DNA from: Candidatus Gastranaerophilales bacterium HUM_1
GTDB taxonomy: Bacteria > Cyanobacteriota > Vampirovibrionia > Gastranaerophilales > Gastranaerophilaceae
Direction: 5' to 3'
Length of the DNA stretch: 64,000 nucleotides
NCBI GenBank assembly: GCA_002103105.1
Contig: DAAY01000004.1
Span: forward strand, 62,001 to 126,000
This document shows, one piece after another, positions 34,917 through 43,320 of this stretch. The notes under the pieces are model-generated. The model did not search any database. It was not told where the DNA came from and saw only the letters and a program-made list of their open reading frames with translations. The position numbers and the translations under genes were made by a program. Position 1 is the first letter of the stretch; the number at the start of each line of letters is the position of its first letter.

Positions 34917-35741
34917 TTATTCTTCAACTTTAAACTCTCTTAATTGAGAATAAATAATTGGAGAAAAATCTTTTGTTGTAACTATGTCAATGACTTTATA
35001 TGACTGCGGAATTGAAAGAATGGACGGAGAAGAAATGTGATAAACTCCATTTTCCATCGTTTCACTATTTATATGAAAATGCCCAGTAATTATTGCTAAC
35101 ACGTTATTATGTTTAGCTAAAACTTCTTTGTAATCCTCGACTCTATATGTTTTATGAGTTTTCAAATCCACACCATCTGGATAGATTACAGGAAAATGCT
35201 GAAAAATAATAACAGATTTTTTTTCATTCTTAGTCAACTTTTCATCTAACCATTTCAAGGTATCTTCTCTATAATATCCAGTTGAACCAGGAATAGCTTC
35301 TTTTGCCCCATCTACAACTAGAAATACAAAACCATTTTTCTTAAATTCATAATTTGGACGTTTTTGAGGATAGAATATATTTCCTTCTCTTACAATTTCA
35401 AAATATCTTACCTTCGACATTCCTTTTGATTTATATACGTCATGATTTCCTAAAGCAAGATAATATGGAACTTTTAATTTATTCGCAACTTGAAGAAAAG
35501 CTCTTAAATTTGTTTCTGAAGGGTTATTTATATTATCCCCAGTAAAGATTACAAAAGAAACATCTGTTTGATTGTTTATATCGTCAACAGCACTTTTCAA
35601 AACTTTTTGAGAATATTCAGAATCCGCAGACAAATGAGAATCTGCAATCTGAACAAACTTGATATTTTCTGCACAAACCTTTTGTGCAAAACCAACAAGT
35701 AAAATAAATAATCCCAAAACTAAAGAATAAATCTTTTTCAT
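34917..35741 (-). CDS. Exported calcineurin-like metallophosphoesterase
   Basis: A 274-residue protein with an N-terminal signal peptide (MKKIYSLVLGLFILLVGFAQ, cleavage likely after VCA). The metallophosphoesterase motifs are QIADSHL, FTGDNINN, LGNHD, QHFP and TGHFH, which bind two metal ions. The substrate is unknown. GGGAGAT precedes the ATG at 35741; longer frames upstream would bury the signal peptide and are rejected. It probably acts outside the cytoplasmic membrane. Confidence 0.85.
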   Translation of the reverse strand: MKKIYSLVLGLFILLVGFAQKVCAENIKFVQIADSHLSADSEYSQKVLKSAVDDINNQTDVSFVIFTGDNINNPSETNLRAFLQVANKLKVPYYLALGNHDVYKSKGMSKVRYFEIVREGNIFYPQKRPNYEFKKNGFVFLVVDGAKEAIPGSTGYYREDTLKWLDEKLTKNEKKSVIIFQHFPVIYPDGVDLKTHKTYRVEDYKEVLAKHNNVLAIITGHFHINSETMENGVYHISSPSILSIPQSYKVIDIVTTKDFSPIIYSQLREFKVEE

Positions 35742-35808
35742 AAAAATAATATCTCCCTTAGACAAAATTATATCATGAAATCTAAATATGTGATAAAATG
35801 TTGATATT

Positions 35809-36054
35809 ATGAGATTAGATAAATTTTTAAAAGTTTCAAGACTTATCAAACGTAGAACCGTAGCAAACGAAGTATCTGATATGGGAAGAGTTTTAATCAA
35901 CGGAAACCCAGCTAAACCAGCAAAACAGATTAAAGAAAACGACATTATTACAATAGAATACGCAAACCGCACAGTTAAAGCTCAAATTTTAAAAGTACCA
36001 ACAACAAATGTTAGTATCCAAGAAGCTCCTAGCTTGTACAAATTGATTGATTAA
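35809..36054 (+). CDS. rqcP: S4-domain RNA-binding protein, RqcP-like
   Basis: An 81-residue protein made of one S4 fold: MRLDKFLKVSRLIKRRTVA at the start, then GRVLINGNPAKPAK. RqcP (YabO) stabilises peptidyl-tRNA on stalled 50S subunits during C-terminal tailing; Hsp15-type proteins are the close alternative. No SD is present; an extended -10 (TGATAAAAT) ends 9 nt before the ATG, implying a very short or absent leader. Confidence 0.75.
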   Translation: MRLDKFLKVSRLIKRRTVANEVSDMGRVLINGNPAKPAKQIKENDIITIEYANRTVKAQILKVPTTNVSIQEAPSLYKLID

Positions 36055-36110
36055 AATTATATTAACTTTTGTAACAAAGAAACAGTTCTCTGAAATTATC
36101 AAAAATCAAA

Positions 36111-36127
36111 ATACTTTATTAAAGTAT
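36111..36127 (+). promoter_or_regulatory. Perfect inverted repeat ATACTTT-ATT-AAAGTAT
   Basis: It lies 29 nt before the start codon at 36157. It is the best-formed member of the ATACT/AGTAT set (9372, 13961, 16736) and a candidate regulator binding site. Confidence 0.4.
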
Positions 36128-36156
36128 AGAGAGCAATAAACAACGGAGAACACAAA

Positions 36157-36444
36157 ATGAGCGGAGTAGAATTTAACGGTAATGTTGGTGGTATTAAAGG
36201 AACACAATCATTAACTAATATTGGAAAAATAAGTAAAGCAATGAACCTTGGAATAATGGGTTATGGTCATTCTGGTAACGCTGAAGGATTTGCCGTTGAA
36301 AGAAATATTCCAGGATTGCAAGCTGTAGCACAACACTTTGAAGATGTACCTCTAATGGTATATAACAACAAAGGACAAACAAATCTAGACCTAACAGGAG
36401 CAACACTTATCCCTGACTACGAAGCAGTAACAGCGGAATTATAA
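36157..36444 (+). CDS. Small protein of unknown function (95 aa)
   Basis: Not recognised. It is a 95-residue Gly/Asn-rich soluble protein without signal or membrane segment (GYGHSGNAEGFAVERNIPGL in the middle). Near the N-terminus it has EFNG (residues 5-8), an F-x-G type motif also seen near the start of other unassigned proteins here. CGGAGAA precedes the ATG, with an inverted repeat at 36111-36127. Confidence 0.6.
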   Translation: MSGVEFNGNVGGIKGTQSLTNIGKISKAMNLGIMGYGHSGNAEGFAVERNIPGLQAVAQHFEDVPLMVYNNKGQTNLDLTGATLIPDYEAVTAEL

Positions 36445-36506
36445 AACAAAACCCAAGACGCATGTGAGAATAAGTTGGAAATAAAGAAAAACATAAGGAA
36501 ATTAAA

Positions 36507-36536
36507 AAAGAGCTAAAGTTGATACTTTAGCTCTTT
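36507..36536 (-). terminator. Terminator of rplU-rpmA (bidirectional)
   Basis: Stem AGAGCTAAAGT/ACTTTAGCTCT. The T-run is longer on the minus strand, downstream of rpmA. Confidence 0.8.
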
Positions 36537-36561
36537 CAATATTGTTAAGTGAACAACCAAA

Positions 36562-36816
36562 CTAAACTGAATATACACTAACTTGTTTTCTGTCACGTCT
36601 GTGTGGTTCAAATTTAACTGTACCATCAATCAAAGCATACAATGTATCATCAGAACCGATACCTACATTGTTACCAGGATGGATTTTAGTTCCTCTTTGT
36701 CTAACAAGGATGTTACCAGCTTTAACAGCTTCTCCGCCGAACTTTTTAACGCCTAAACGCTTAGCTTCGGAGTCACGGCCGTTACGGGTAGATCCCATAC
36801 CTTTTTTGTGTGCCAT
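36562..36816 (-). CDS. rpmA: Ribosomal protein L27
   Basis: This 84-residue protein starts MAHKKGMGSTRNGRDSEAKR with GVKKFGGEAVKAGNILVRQRGT, diagnostic of L27, whose N-terminus reaches the peptidyl transferase centre. There is no N-terminal extension of the Firmicutes cleavable type. AAAGGAG precedes the ATG. It is cotranscribed after rplU, as in most bacteria. Confidence 0.97.
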   Translation of the reverse strand: MAHKKGMGSTRNGRDSEAKRLGVKKFGGEAVKAGNILVRQRGTKIHPGNNVGIGSDDTLYALIDGTVKFEPHRRDRKQVSVYSV

Positions 36817-36864
36817 TTTCTATTTCTCCTTTTTACTATTTGTTAATAACACGAATTAGGCTAC

Positions 36865-37215
36865 TTATTCAGCAGCTGTTTCTTCTGTTGCAGACTTTTT
36901 AGCAGAAGTTCTGATTTTTGAAATCATAACTCTTGTAAAACATTGTCTGTGACCTTGTTTTTTTCTATAACCTTTTTTAGGTCTTTGTTTGTAAACAATA
37001 ACTTTTTTAGCTTTGTCATGTAACATGATTTTGCCTTCAACTGAAGCACCAGCTACATAAGGTTGACCAACTTTTGACTTTTTACCGTTAACTAACATAA
37101 CGATTTTGTCAAAAACGATTTTTGCGTCTTTTTCGCCTTCTAATAATTCAACATCAACGTAGCGTCCTTCTTCTACTTGATATTGTTTTCCGCCTGTTTC
37201 GACTATTGCGTACAT
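36865..37215 (-). CDS. rplU: Ribosomal protein L21
   Basis: A 116-residue protein with MYAIVETGGKQYQVEEG and the closing KKGYRKKQGHRQCFTRVMI, diagnostic of L21. A short Ser/Thr/Ala/Glu tail (after residue 105) extends beyond the usual end. It is the first gene of rplU-rpmA. GAAAGGAC precedes the ATG. The 5' region holds a small hairpin that may be an L21 leader. Confidence 0.97.
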   Translation of the reverse strand: MYAIVETGGKQYQVEEGRYVDVELLEGEKDAKIVFDKIVMLVNGKKSKVGQPYVAGASVEGKIMLHDKAKKVIVYKQRPKKGYRKKQGHRQCFTRVMISKIRTSAKKSATEETAAE

Positions 37216-37310
37216 CTTTTCGTCCTTTCAATTGTGGGTTTCGTAACCCTTGTGGGGTTTTATGAACGATTGACCCGAGTAATCACGTATAGTCATTATC
37301 ACCCAGAGAG
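37216..37310 (-). promoter_or_regulatory. rplU 5' leader with hairpin
   Basis: On the minus strand AACCCCACAAGGGTTACGAAACCCAC-like sequence forms a GGGTT-ACG-AACCC hairpin 15-20 nt before the SD. It is compatible with an L21 leader, but the full motif was not verified. Confidence 0.35.
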
Positions 37311-37383
37311 AAATTGATGTCAAGTAGTTTTAATATTTATTAACGTTGTTGTTCAGCCAAATTGTTTGAAGTATGATAGAAAT

Positions 37384-38727
37384 ATGATGTTTACGAGGGA
37401 TGAATTAATAAATGCAACAGGGGCAGTTGTATTAAGAGATAGCTTGGATAACAATGCCTCAATGTTCAATATATCAACTGATACAAGAACTATTAAAGCC
37501 GAAGATATTTACTTGCCATTAAAAGGAGAATCTTTTGATGGGGAGAAATTTATTGACAAAGCAATTGAAGCAGGAGCAAAAGCGTATTTTACAACAAATG
37601 ACACACTTATTAAAGGTGCCGACTTAGTATTAAAAGTAGATAATACGTTAGCAGCCTACTTAAATATTGCAAAATATTATAGAACTAAAATTAACCCAAT
37701 CACTGTTGCTATAACAGGAAGTTCTGGAAAAACGACAACAAAAGAAATTGTATATTCCGTTTTAAGTCAAAAATTTAAAACACAAAAAACCTTTTCTAAT
37801 CACAATAACGAAATAGGATTTTGTCAAACAGTTTTGGGCATGAATGAGTCAACTCAAGCCTTAATCGTAGAAATGGGAATGAGAGGCTTAGGAGAAATTG
37901 AATTAATATCAACTCATCTTGAACCTGATTATGCAATTATTACAAATTCTGGGTCTGCCCACGTTGGAAGACTAGGAAGCTTAGATAATATTGCAATTGC
38001 AAAATGCGAGATAGCAAAAGGATTAAAACAAACTGGAACTTTTATTGCAAAAGACCAAGACATTATAAAAAAACATCTTAATTTTAATGGAGAAAAGATT
38101 TATTATTCAATTGAAGATGTTGACGTTATTGACAAAAAACAAGCTTATACTAAATTTCAATATAAAGGAAACACTTACGAACTAAATGTCGAAGGTGATT
38201 ATAATATAGAAAATTCCTTAGCTGCAATTGAACTAGGATTTAAAACAGGATTAACCGTTGAAGAAATAAAACAAGGACTTTTATCCTATCATCCAATTGA
38301 AAAAAGATGGGAACTTGAAGAAATAAACGGGCTAAAATTTATAAATGATAGCTACAATGCAAACCCTGAATCAATGAAAGCATCAGTTAAAACTTTTATT
38401 GATTTATACGAAAAACCAGTTGTTGTTCTTGGTGATATGGGAGAACTCGGAGATAATGAAAGACTTTATCATCAACAAGTTGGAGAATACTTAGGACAAT
38501 TAAATAAAAATGTTAAGTATCTAACTGTCGGAAACCTTGCTAAAGAAATAGGAAAAGCTTTAGAATCTCAAGGTCTAAATGTAAATTATTTTGAATCTAA
38601 TGAAGATGTTTCTCGTTACATTCTTGATAATTTAAATGATAGTTATACAATATTTTTAAAAGCATCCAGAGCGATGAAATTTGAAGAGATTTTAGAATAC
38701 GTAAAAAGAGGGATATGTAAATTATGA
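37384..38727 (+). CDS. murF: UDP-MurNAc-tripeptide--D-Ala-D-Ala ligase MurF
   Basis: A Mur ligase of about 447 residues. The N-terminal substrate domain has STDTRTIKAEDIYLPLKGE. The ATP-binding loop is TGSSGKTTTKE, and FSNHNNEIG and NDSYNANPESMKA are MurF-type signatures. It adds D-Ala-D-Ala to the peptidoglycan precursor in the cytoplasm. There is no SD; TATGAT ends 6 nt before the ATG at 37384, so the first gene of the cluster may be leaderless. A TTG six codons upstream and an ATG at the next codon are alternatives. It overlaps mraY (ATGA). Confidence 0.93.
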   Translation: MMFTRDELINATGAVVLRDSLDNNASMFNISTDTRTIKAEDIYLPLKGESFDGEKFIDKAIEAGAKAYFTTNDTLIKGADLVLKVDNTLAAYLNIAKYYRTKINPITVAITGSSGKTTTKEIVYSVLSQKFKTQKTFSNHNNEIGFCQTVLGMNESTQALIVEMGMRGLGEIELISTHLEPDYAIITNSGSAHVGRLGSLDNIAIAKCEIAKGLKQTGTFIAKDQDIIKKHLNFNGEKIYYSIEDVDVIDKKQAYTKFQYKGNTYELNVEGDYNIENSLAAIELGFKTGLTVEEIKQGLLSYHPIEKRWELEEINGLKFINDSYNANPESMKASVKTFIDLYEKPVVVLGDMGELGDNERLYHQQVGEYLGQLNKNVKYLTVGNLAKEIGKALESQGLNVNYFESNEDVSRYILDNLNDSYTIFLKASRAMKFEEILEYVKRGICKL

Positions 38728-39704
38728 TAATGATTACAATAGCATTCTTGCTTGGAATGATTTTGTGTATGCTTTTTGGGGTACCATATATTGATATGCT
38801 AAAAAAGAAAATGATAGGTCAATATGTAAAAGATTTAGCTCCAGAAACTCACGCAAAAAAACAAGGAACCCCAACAACAGGAGGAGTTTTTATTATAGTC
38901 GCTATAATTATGACATCTGTTATAACGTTGTTATTAGCTCAAAAAATGACAACTATTGCTCTCATTACAATTATGACACTTGTATTTTATACTTTTGCAG
39001 GATTTCAAGATGACTATATTAAAATCAAAGACAAAGGTAACGATGGTTTAACAGCTAGACAAAAATTATTTAGACAAATTGCTATCGCACTGTTACCAAC
39101 CTTATTCTTGGTAACAACTAATCCAACAGCTTGCACTTTTGAAATCGGGAATTTGGTTTTAGATTTAAAATGGTTCTACCCATTCTTTGCAGTATTCATT
39201 ATTACAGGAGCATCTAACGCATACAATTTAACCGATGGATTGGATGGGCTTGCTGCTGGTTGTGGAGTTCCTGCATTTATTGCATGTGCAATTATTTCGC
39301 ACGCATTAGGAGAAACCGAACTTGCAATAATTTCATCAGCAGTTGCAGGTGCTTTACTAGGATTTTTGAAATTTAATAAACCGAAAGCAGAAGTCTTTAT
39401 GGGCGATACAGGTTCTTTAGCGATTGGAGGACTTTTAGGAACACTTGCGGTTTTAGGAAAATTTGAATTCTTATTAATATTTATCGGAGGCGTTTTTGTT
39501 ATTGAAACTTTATCTGTAATAATTCAAGTTACAAGCTTTAAAACAACAGGGAAAAGAGTTTTCAAAATGGCTCCTATTCACCATCACTTTGAATTATTAG
39601 GATGGAATGAAAAGAAAGTTGTTACTGTCTTTTCGATAGTTTCATTAATTTTATCAATATTTGCAGTTGCATTATTTGAAATATTTAGTAAAGGAATTTT
39701 ATAA
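38724..39704 (+). CDS. mraY: Phospho-MurNAc-pentapeptide transferase MraY
   Basis: This 326-residue, ten-helix membrane enzyme shows the family motifs HAKKQGTPTTGGVFI, FQDDYIKI, NAYNLTDGLDGLAAG, FMGDTGSLAIGG and the triple-His APIHHHFELLGW. It transfers phospho-MurNAc-pentapeptide to undecaprenyl phosphate, making lipid I. It overlaps murF by 4 nt and murD by 1 nt, indicating tight translational coupling. Confidence 0.96.
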   Translation: MIMITIAFLLGMILCMLFGVPYIDMLKKKMIGQYVKDLAPETHAKKQGTPTTGGVFIIVAIIMTSVITLLLAQKMTTIALITIMTLVFYTFAGFQDDYIKIKDKGNDGLTARQKLFRQIAIALLPTLFLVTTNPTACTFEIGNLVLDLKWFYPFFAVFIITGASNAYNLTDGLDGLAAGCGVPAFIACAIISHALGETELAIISSAVAGALLGFLKFNKPKAEVFMGDTGSLAIGGLLGTLAVLGKFEFLLIFIGGVFVIETLSVIIQVTSFKTTGKRVFKMAPIHHHFELLGWNEKKVVTVFSIVSLILSIFAVALFEIFSKGIL

Positions 39705-41047
39705 TGAGTATATCTGGAAAGAAAGTTCTTGTTTTAGGACTATCAAAAAGCGGAATTGCCGCAGCTAATTTTGCCAAAGAACATGGAGCTGAAGTATTTC
39801 TATCAGAAGGAAAAGATTTACAAGAAAACAAACTTGAACAAGTAAAAACGCTCCAGAACAATAGTATTAAAGTTGAATACGGTGGTCATAGTGATAATTT
39901 TATTGACAGTGCAGAAATAGCAATTACAAGTCCAGGAATTCCTCCTCATAGTGAAATTATTACAAGATTAAAATCAAAACATATTCCAGTAATTTCAGAA
40001 TTAGAATTGGCTTATAGAGAATGCGATATTCCATTCATTGTAATTACAGGAACAAATGGGAAAACAACAACAACAGCTTTAACAGAACATATTTTAGGGG
40101 GAAAATTAAATGTAAAAGCTTGTGGAAATATAGGAACACCTCCTTGCAGTATTGCAGATGAAAATTTAGATTATTTTGTATGCGAAGCAAGCTCTTTCCA
40201 ACTAGCAATGAGTCCAACTCTTAAACCATTCATTGCTGTATGGACAAATTTTACTCCAGATCATATTGATTGGCATCAAGGTTTAGAAAACTACTTCAAA
40301 GCAAAAGCAAGAGTTTTCCAAGACCCTCAAACTGCTAAGTATTGTGTCCTTAATGCAAAGGATTCTAAACTTTTAGAATTTTCAAAACAAGTAAATGGAA
40401 CTGTCTTTATGTTTGCAGGAAATATTGGAGATAATTGTTGCTATGAAGAAAATGGAGCAATTATTTATAAACAAGATGGAAAATCTGAAGAAATAATCAA
40501 ACTTTCAGAATGTCCACTAATAGGGGAACATAATTATCAAAATATTATGTGTTCGATTATCTGTGCCAAATTAACAGGAATAGATAACTCTACTATAAAA
40601 CAAGCAATTATGACATTTAAAGCTCCAGAACACCGATTAGAAAAAGTTCGAGAATTCAAGGGGATTACATTCTATAATGACTCTAAAGCAACAAATCCTG
40701 AAGCATCTATTGTTGCAATTAATTCTTTTAACAATATGGATGTAACATTGATTGCTGGCGGAAGAGATAAAAATACAGACCTAACAGAATTCTGTGAATC
40801 TATAAAAAAACACATAAAAACAGTAATTTTGATTGGAGAAGCAACAGATAGATTTGAAGAAAATCTTATCAAAAATGGTTTCACCAATATTATTCGAGAA
40901 AAAACAATGGAAAGTGCAATAGACAAAGGTATAGAATTAAAGCCTGACGTTGTTTTATTATCCCCAGCTTGTGCAAGTTTTGATATGTTCACAAGCTACG
41001 AACATAGAGGAGAGGTATTTAAGGAATATGTCCTATCGAGAGTATAG
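39704..41047 (+). CDS. murD: UDP-MurNAc-L-alanine--D-glutamate ligase MurD
   Basis: This 447-residue Mur ligase has a Rossmann-like N-terminal domain (GLSKSGIAAANFA), ITSPGIPPHS, the ATP loop TGTNGKTTTTAL, EASSFQL, the APEHRLEKV block and NDSKATNPEAS. It adds D-Glu to UDP-MurNAc-Ala in the cytoplasm. It starts on the stop of mraY (TAATG) and overlaps ftsW by 20 nt. Confidence 0.96.
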   Translation: MSISGKKVLVLGLSKSGIAAANFAKEHGAEVFLSEGKDLQENKLEQVKTLQNNSIKVEYGGHSDNFIDSAEIAITSPGIPPHSEIITRLKSKHIPVISELELAYRECDIPFIVITGTNGKTTTTALTEHILGGKLNVKACGNIGTPPCSIADENLDYFVCEASSFQLAMSPTLKPFIAVWTNFTPDHIDWHQGLENYFKAKARVFQDPQTAKYCVLNAKDSKLLEFSKQVNGTVFMFAGNIGDNCCYEENGAIIYKQDGKSEEIIKLSECPLIGEHNYQNIMCSIICAKLTGIDNSTIKQAIMTFKAPEHRLEKVREFKGITFYNDSKATNPEASIVAINSFNNMDVTLIAGGRDKNTDLTEFCESIKKHIKTVILIGEATDRFEENLIKNGFTNIIREKTMESAIDKGIELKPDVVLLSPACASFDMFTSYEHRGEVFKEYVLSRV

Positions 41048-42227
41048 ATCCCCACAAAGAACAATTGATGAGAGAAGACGCCACAGACGTCACTCAAATT
41101 CAAACATAATTTTATCAGCACCAGACAAATCCTTGATTATAATAGTAGTTTTTCTTGTAATCATTGGTTTTTTGGCAATATTTTCAGCAACCGCTCCAAA
41201 ATGTATGAGAGAGGGAACAAATCTTGCTTCTTATTTAATTAAGCAAGCTATATTTGGAGGGGTAGGATTTTTTGCAATGGGATTTTTTGCAAAATTTGAC
41301 TATAAAAAACTCGAAAAGTACAATTTAAAATTTATGTGGGCTGTAATTATAATGCTCTTCATTGTAAAATTTACCCCACTAGGGATGGAAATTAACGGAG
41401 CAAAAAGATGGATTAACCTTGGATTCATGCAACTTCAACCATCTGAATTTGCAAAACCTTTGTTTTGTATGCTTTTAGCCTCAATGTTTAAGGATAAAAT
41501 TGACATGAGTACTGTCAATAAAAACATGCCAGTAATTTTTGCAATGCTATTTATCCTATTTTTAATTCTAAAACAACCAAACTTGAGTATGGCAATCATT
41601 CTATGTGTAACAACTTTTGGCCTATATCTTGCAGGGCGTGGACCTTGGCAACCAATTGCAGCAGGTGCTGGAGTTATGGGTTTAGGCATTTTAACAATGC
41701 TACCAAAACTATTACATGGTTATCAAATGGACAGAATTACGGTTTGGTTAAACCCAGGAAGTGATGCTCAAGGGAAAGGTTATAATATTATCCAATCAAT
41801 GATTGCATTCGCCTCTGGAGGATTTAGTGGAACTGGTTACGGTGGTTCAATCCAAAAATTAGCGTACCTTCCAGAATGTCATACAGACTTTATTTTCGCA
41901 ATTATTGCAGAAGAATTTGGATTTTTAGGATGTCTGTTTGTATCAGCATTATTTGTTGCACTTGTTCTTAGAGGGTTAAGAATTGCTAAACGATGCCCTG
42001 ATATGTATGGGAAATTGATTGCAATAGGAATCACAATTATTTTTGGATTCCAAGCATTTTTGAATATGTCTGTTGCTAGTTCTTTCTTACCTGTAACAGG
42101 GGTAACATTACCATTCATCAGCTATGGTGGAACATCTATCATTGTATCTCTTGCAATGGTTGGAATATTATTAAACATTTCAAAACAAAGAATTCAAAGA
42201 ATAAGGACAGAAGCTCATGGACAATAA
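41028..42227 (+). CDS. ftsW: Peptidoglycan glycosyltransferase/division protein FtsW
   Basis: A 399-residue SEDS-family polytopic protein. It has a basic cytoplasmic start (RRHRRHSNSN), then helices with the SEDS signatures GAKRWINLG, QPSEFAK, SGTGYGGSIQKL, LPECHTDFIFAIIAEEFGF and PFISYGGTS. Its position between murD and murG favours FtsW over RodA. It polymerises lipid II at the septum with a class B PBP. AAGGAAT supports the ATG at 41028; a longer frame beginning inside murD lacks any signal. Confidence 0.93.
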   Translation: MSYREYRSPQRTIDERRRHRRHSNSNIILSAPDKSLIIIVVFLVIIGFLAIFSATAPKCMREGTNLASYLIKQAIFGGVGFFAMGFFAKFDYKKLEKYNLKFMWAVIIMLFIVKFTPLGMEINGAKRWINLGFMQLQPSEFAKPLFCMLLASMFKDKIDMSTVNKNMPVIFAMLFILFLILKQPNLSMAIILCVTTFGLYLAGRGPWQPIAAGAGVMGLGILTMLPKLLHGYQMDRITVWLNPGSDAQGKGYNIIQSMIAFASGGFSGTGYGGSIQKLAYLPECHTDFIFAIIAEEFGFLGCLFVSALFVALVLRGLRIAKRCPDMYGKLIAIGITIIFGFQAFLNMSVASSFLPVTGVTLPFISYGGTSIIVSLAMVGILLNISKQRIQRIRTEAHGQ

Positions 42228-43320
42228 AAAAACTTATTTTATCACAGGCGGAGGAACAGGCGGGCATATTTATCCCGCAATAGCAGTCGCAGATGAACTT
42301 TTACAACAAGATGATACCGCAAAAGTTTTTTATGTTGGCAATCCTAATAATTTAGAAGCCGAAATAGTTAAGGATAAAAATTATCAATTTTTACCTGTTA
42401 TATCCTCAGGAATGCCAAGAAAAATAAGTTTGGATTTGGTTAAATGGACTGCAAAAATGTTTTTTGCATGGATTAAATGTTGCAAATATATTAAACAATA
42501 CAAACCAGATATTATCTTTGGAACAGGAGGATATGTATCAGCTCCAGTGTTATTGGCAGGTTTAACAATGAAAGTGCCTTTTGTAATGCACGATTGCGAT
42601 GCAAATCCAGGACTCGTAACAAGAGAGCTATCTCCTTTTGCCAGAAGTATTTCAATCGCATTTGATGTCGCAAAATCAAAACTTAAAAACCAAAATTGTT
42701 TTATAAACGGAAATCCAATAAGAACAAAATTTGCAACTCTCACAAAAGAAGAAGCAAGAAAAAATTTAGGACTTGAAGATAAAATTACACTTTGTATAAT
42801 GGGTGGTTCTCAAGGAGCAAAAGCAATAAATAATGCCACAGCAGAAATTCTACAAGACTTATCAAAAAAATATGACTTGCAAATAATTTTCCAAACAGGA
42901 AAACGAAATTTTGAGGAAGTTTCAAATAAATTAAAAGAAATCTATCCAGAATATGAGCAAGATAAAAATTTAATAGTAAAACCATACTTTGAAGATATGG
43001 TTACAGTGTTAAAAGCTTGCGATATTGCAGTTTCAAGAGCTGGATCTTTGAGTATTTCTGAACTTTGTGCAAGTTCTATTGCAACCATTTTTATTCCATA
43101 CCCATATGCAGCAGCAGATCACCAAAGAAAAAATGCTAAATATATGGTTGAACATGGTGCAGGCTTATACTTGGAAAATGAAGATACAACTCCTGAAACG
43201 TTAAAAAAAGATATTCTTCAATTGTTAGAAAACAAGAACGAATTACATCAAATCCAAGAAAATGCAACTAAACTTGCCAAATTTGATGGAGTTCAAAAGA
43301 TTGTCGAACAATTAAAATAA
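42217..43320 (+). CDS. murG: Lipid II synthase MurG
   Basis: A 367-residue GT-B glycosyltransferase with the G-loop GGGTGGHIYPA, GTGGYVSAPV, IMGGSQGAKAIN and VSRAGSLSISELCA plus PYPYAAADHQ. It adds GlcNAc to lipid I on the inner membrane face. It overlaps ftsW by 11 nt and is the last gene of murF-mraY-murD-ftsW-murG. The next gene is convergent and abuts with no spacer, with no terminator in between. Confidence 0.96.
   Translation: MDNKKTYFITGGGTGGHIYPAIAVADELLQQDDTAKVFYVGNPNNLEAEIVKDKNYQFLPVISSGMPRKISLDLVKWTAKMFFAWIKCCKYIKQYKPDIIFGTGGYVSAPVLLAGLTMKVPFVMHDCDANPGLVTRELSPFARSISIAFDVAKSKLKNQNCFINGNPIRTKFATLTKEEARKNLGLEDKITLCIMGGSQGAKAINNATAEILQDLSKKYDLQIIFQTGKRNFEEVSNKLKEIYPEYEQDKNLIVKPYFEDMVTVLKACDIAVSRAGSLSISELCASSIATIFIPYPYAAADHQRKNAKYMVEHGAGLYLENEDTTPETLKKDILQLLENKNELHQIQENATKLAKFDGVQKIVEQLK

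Noticed and set aside
35742..35972. 77-residue N-terminal extension of the metallophosphoesterase
   Set aside because: A signal peptide with a good SD starts at 35741, and the extension overlaps the divergent rqcP gene.
40950..41027. 26-residue extension of FtsW inside murD
   Set aside because: The ATG at 41028 has an SD, and the extension is murD coding sequence in another frame.
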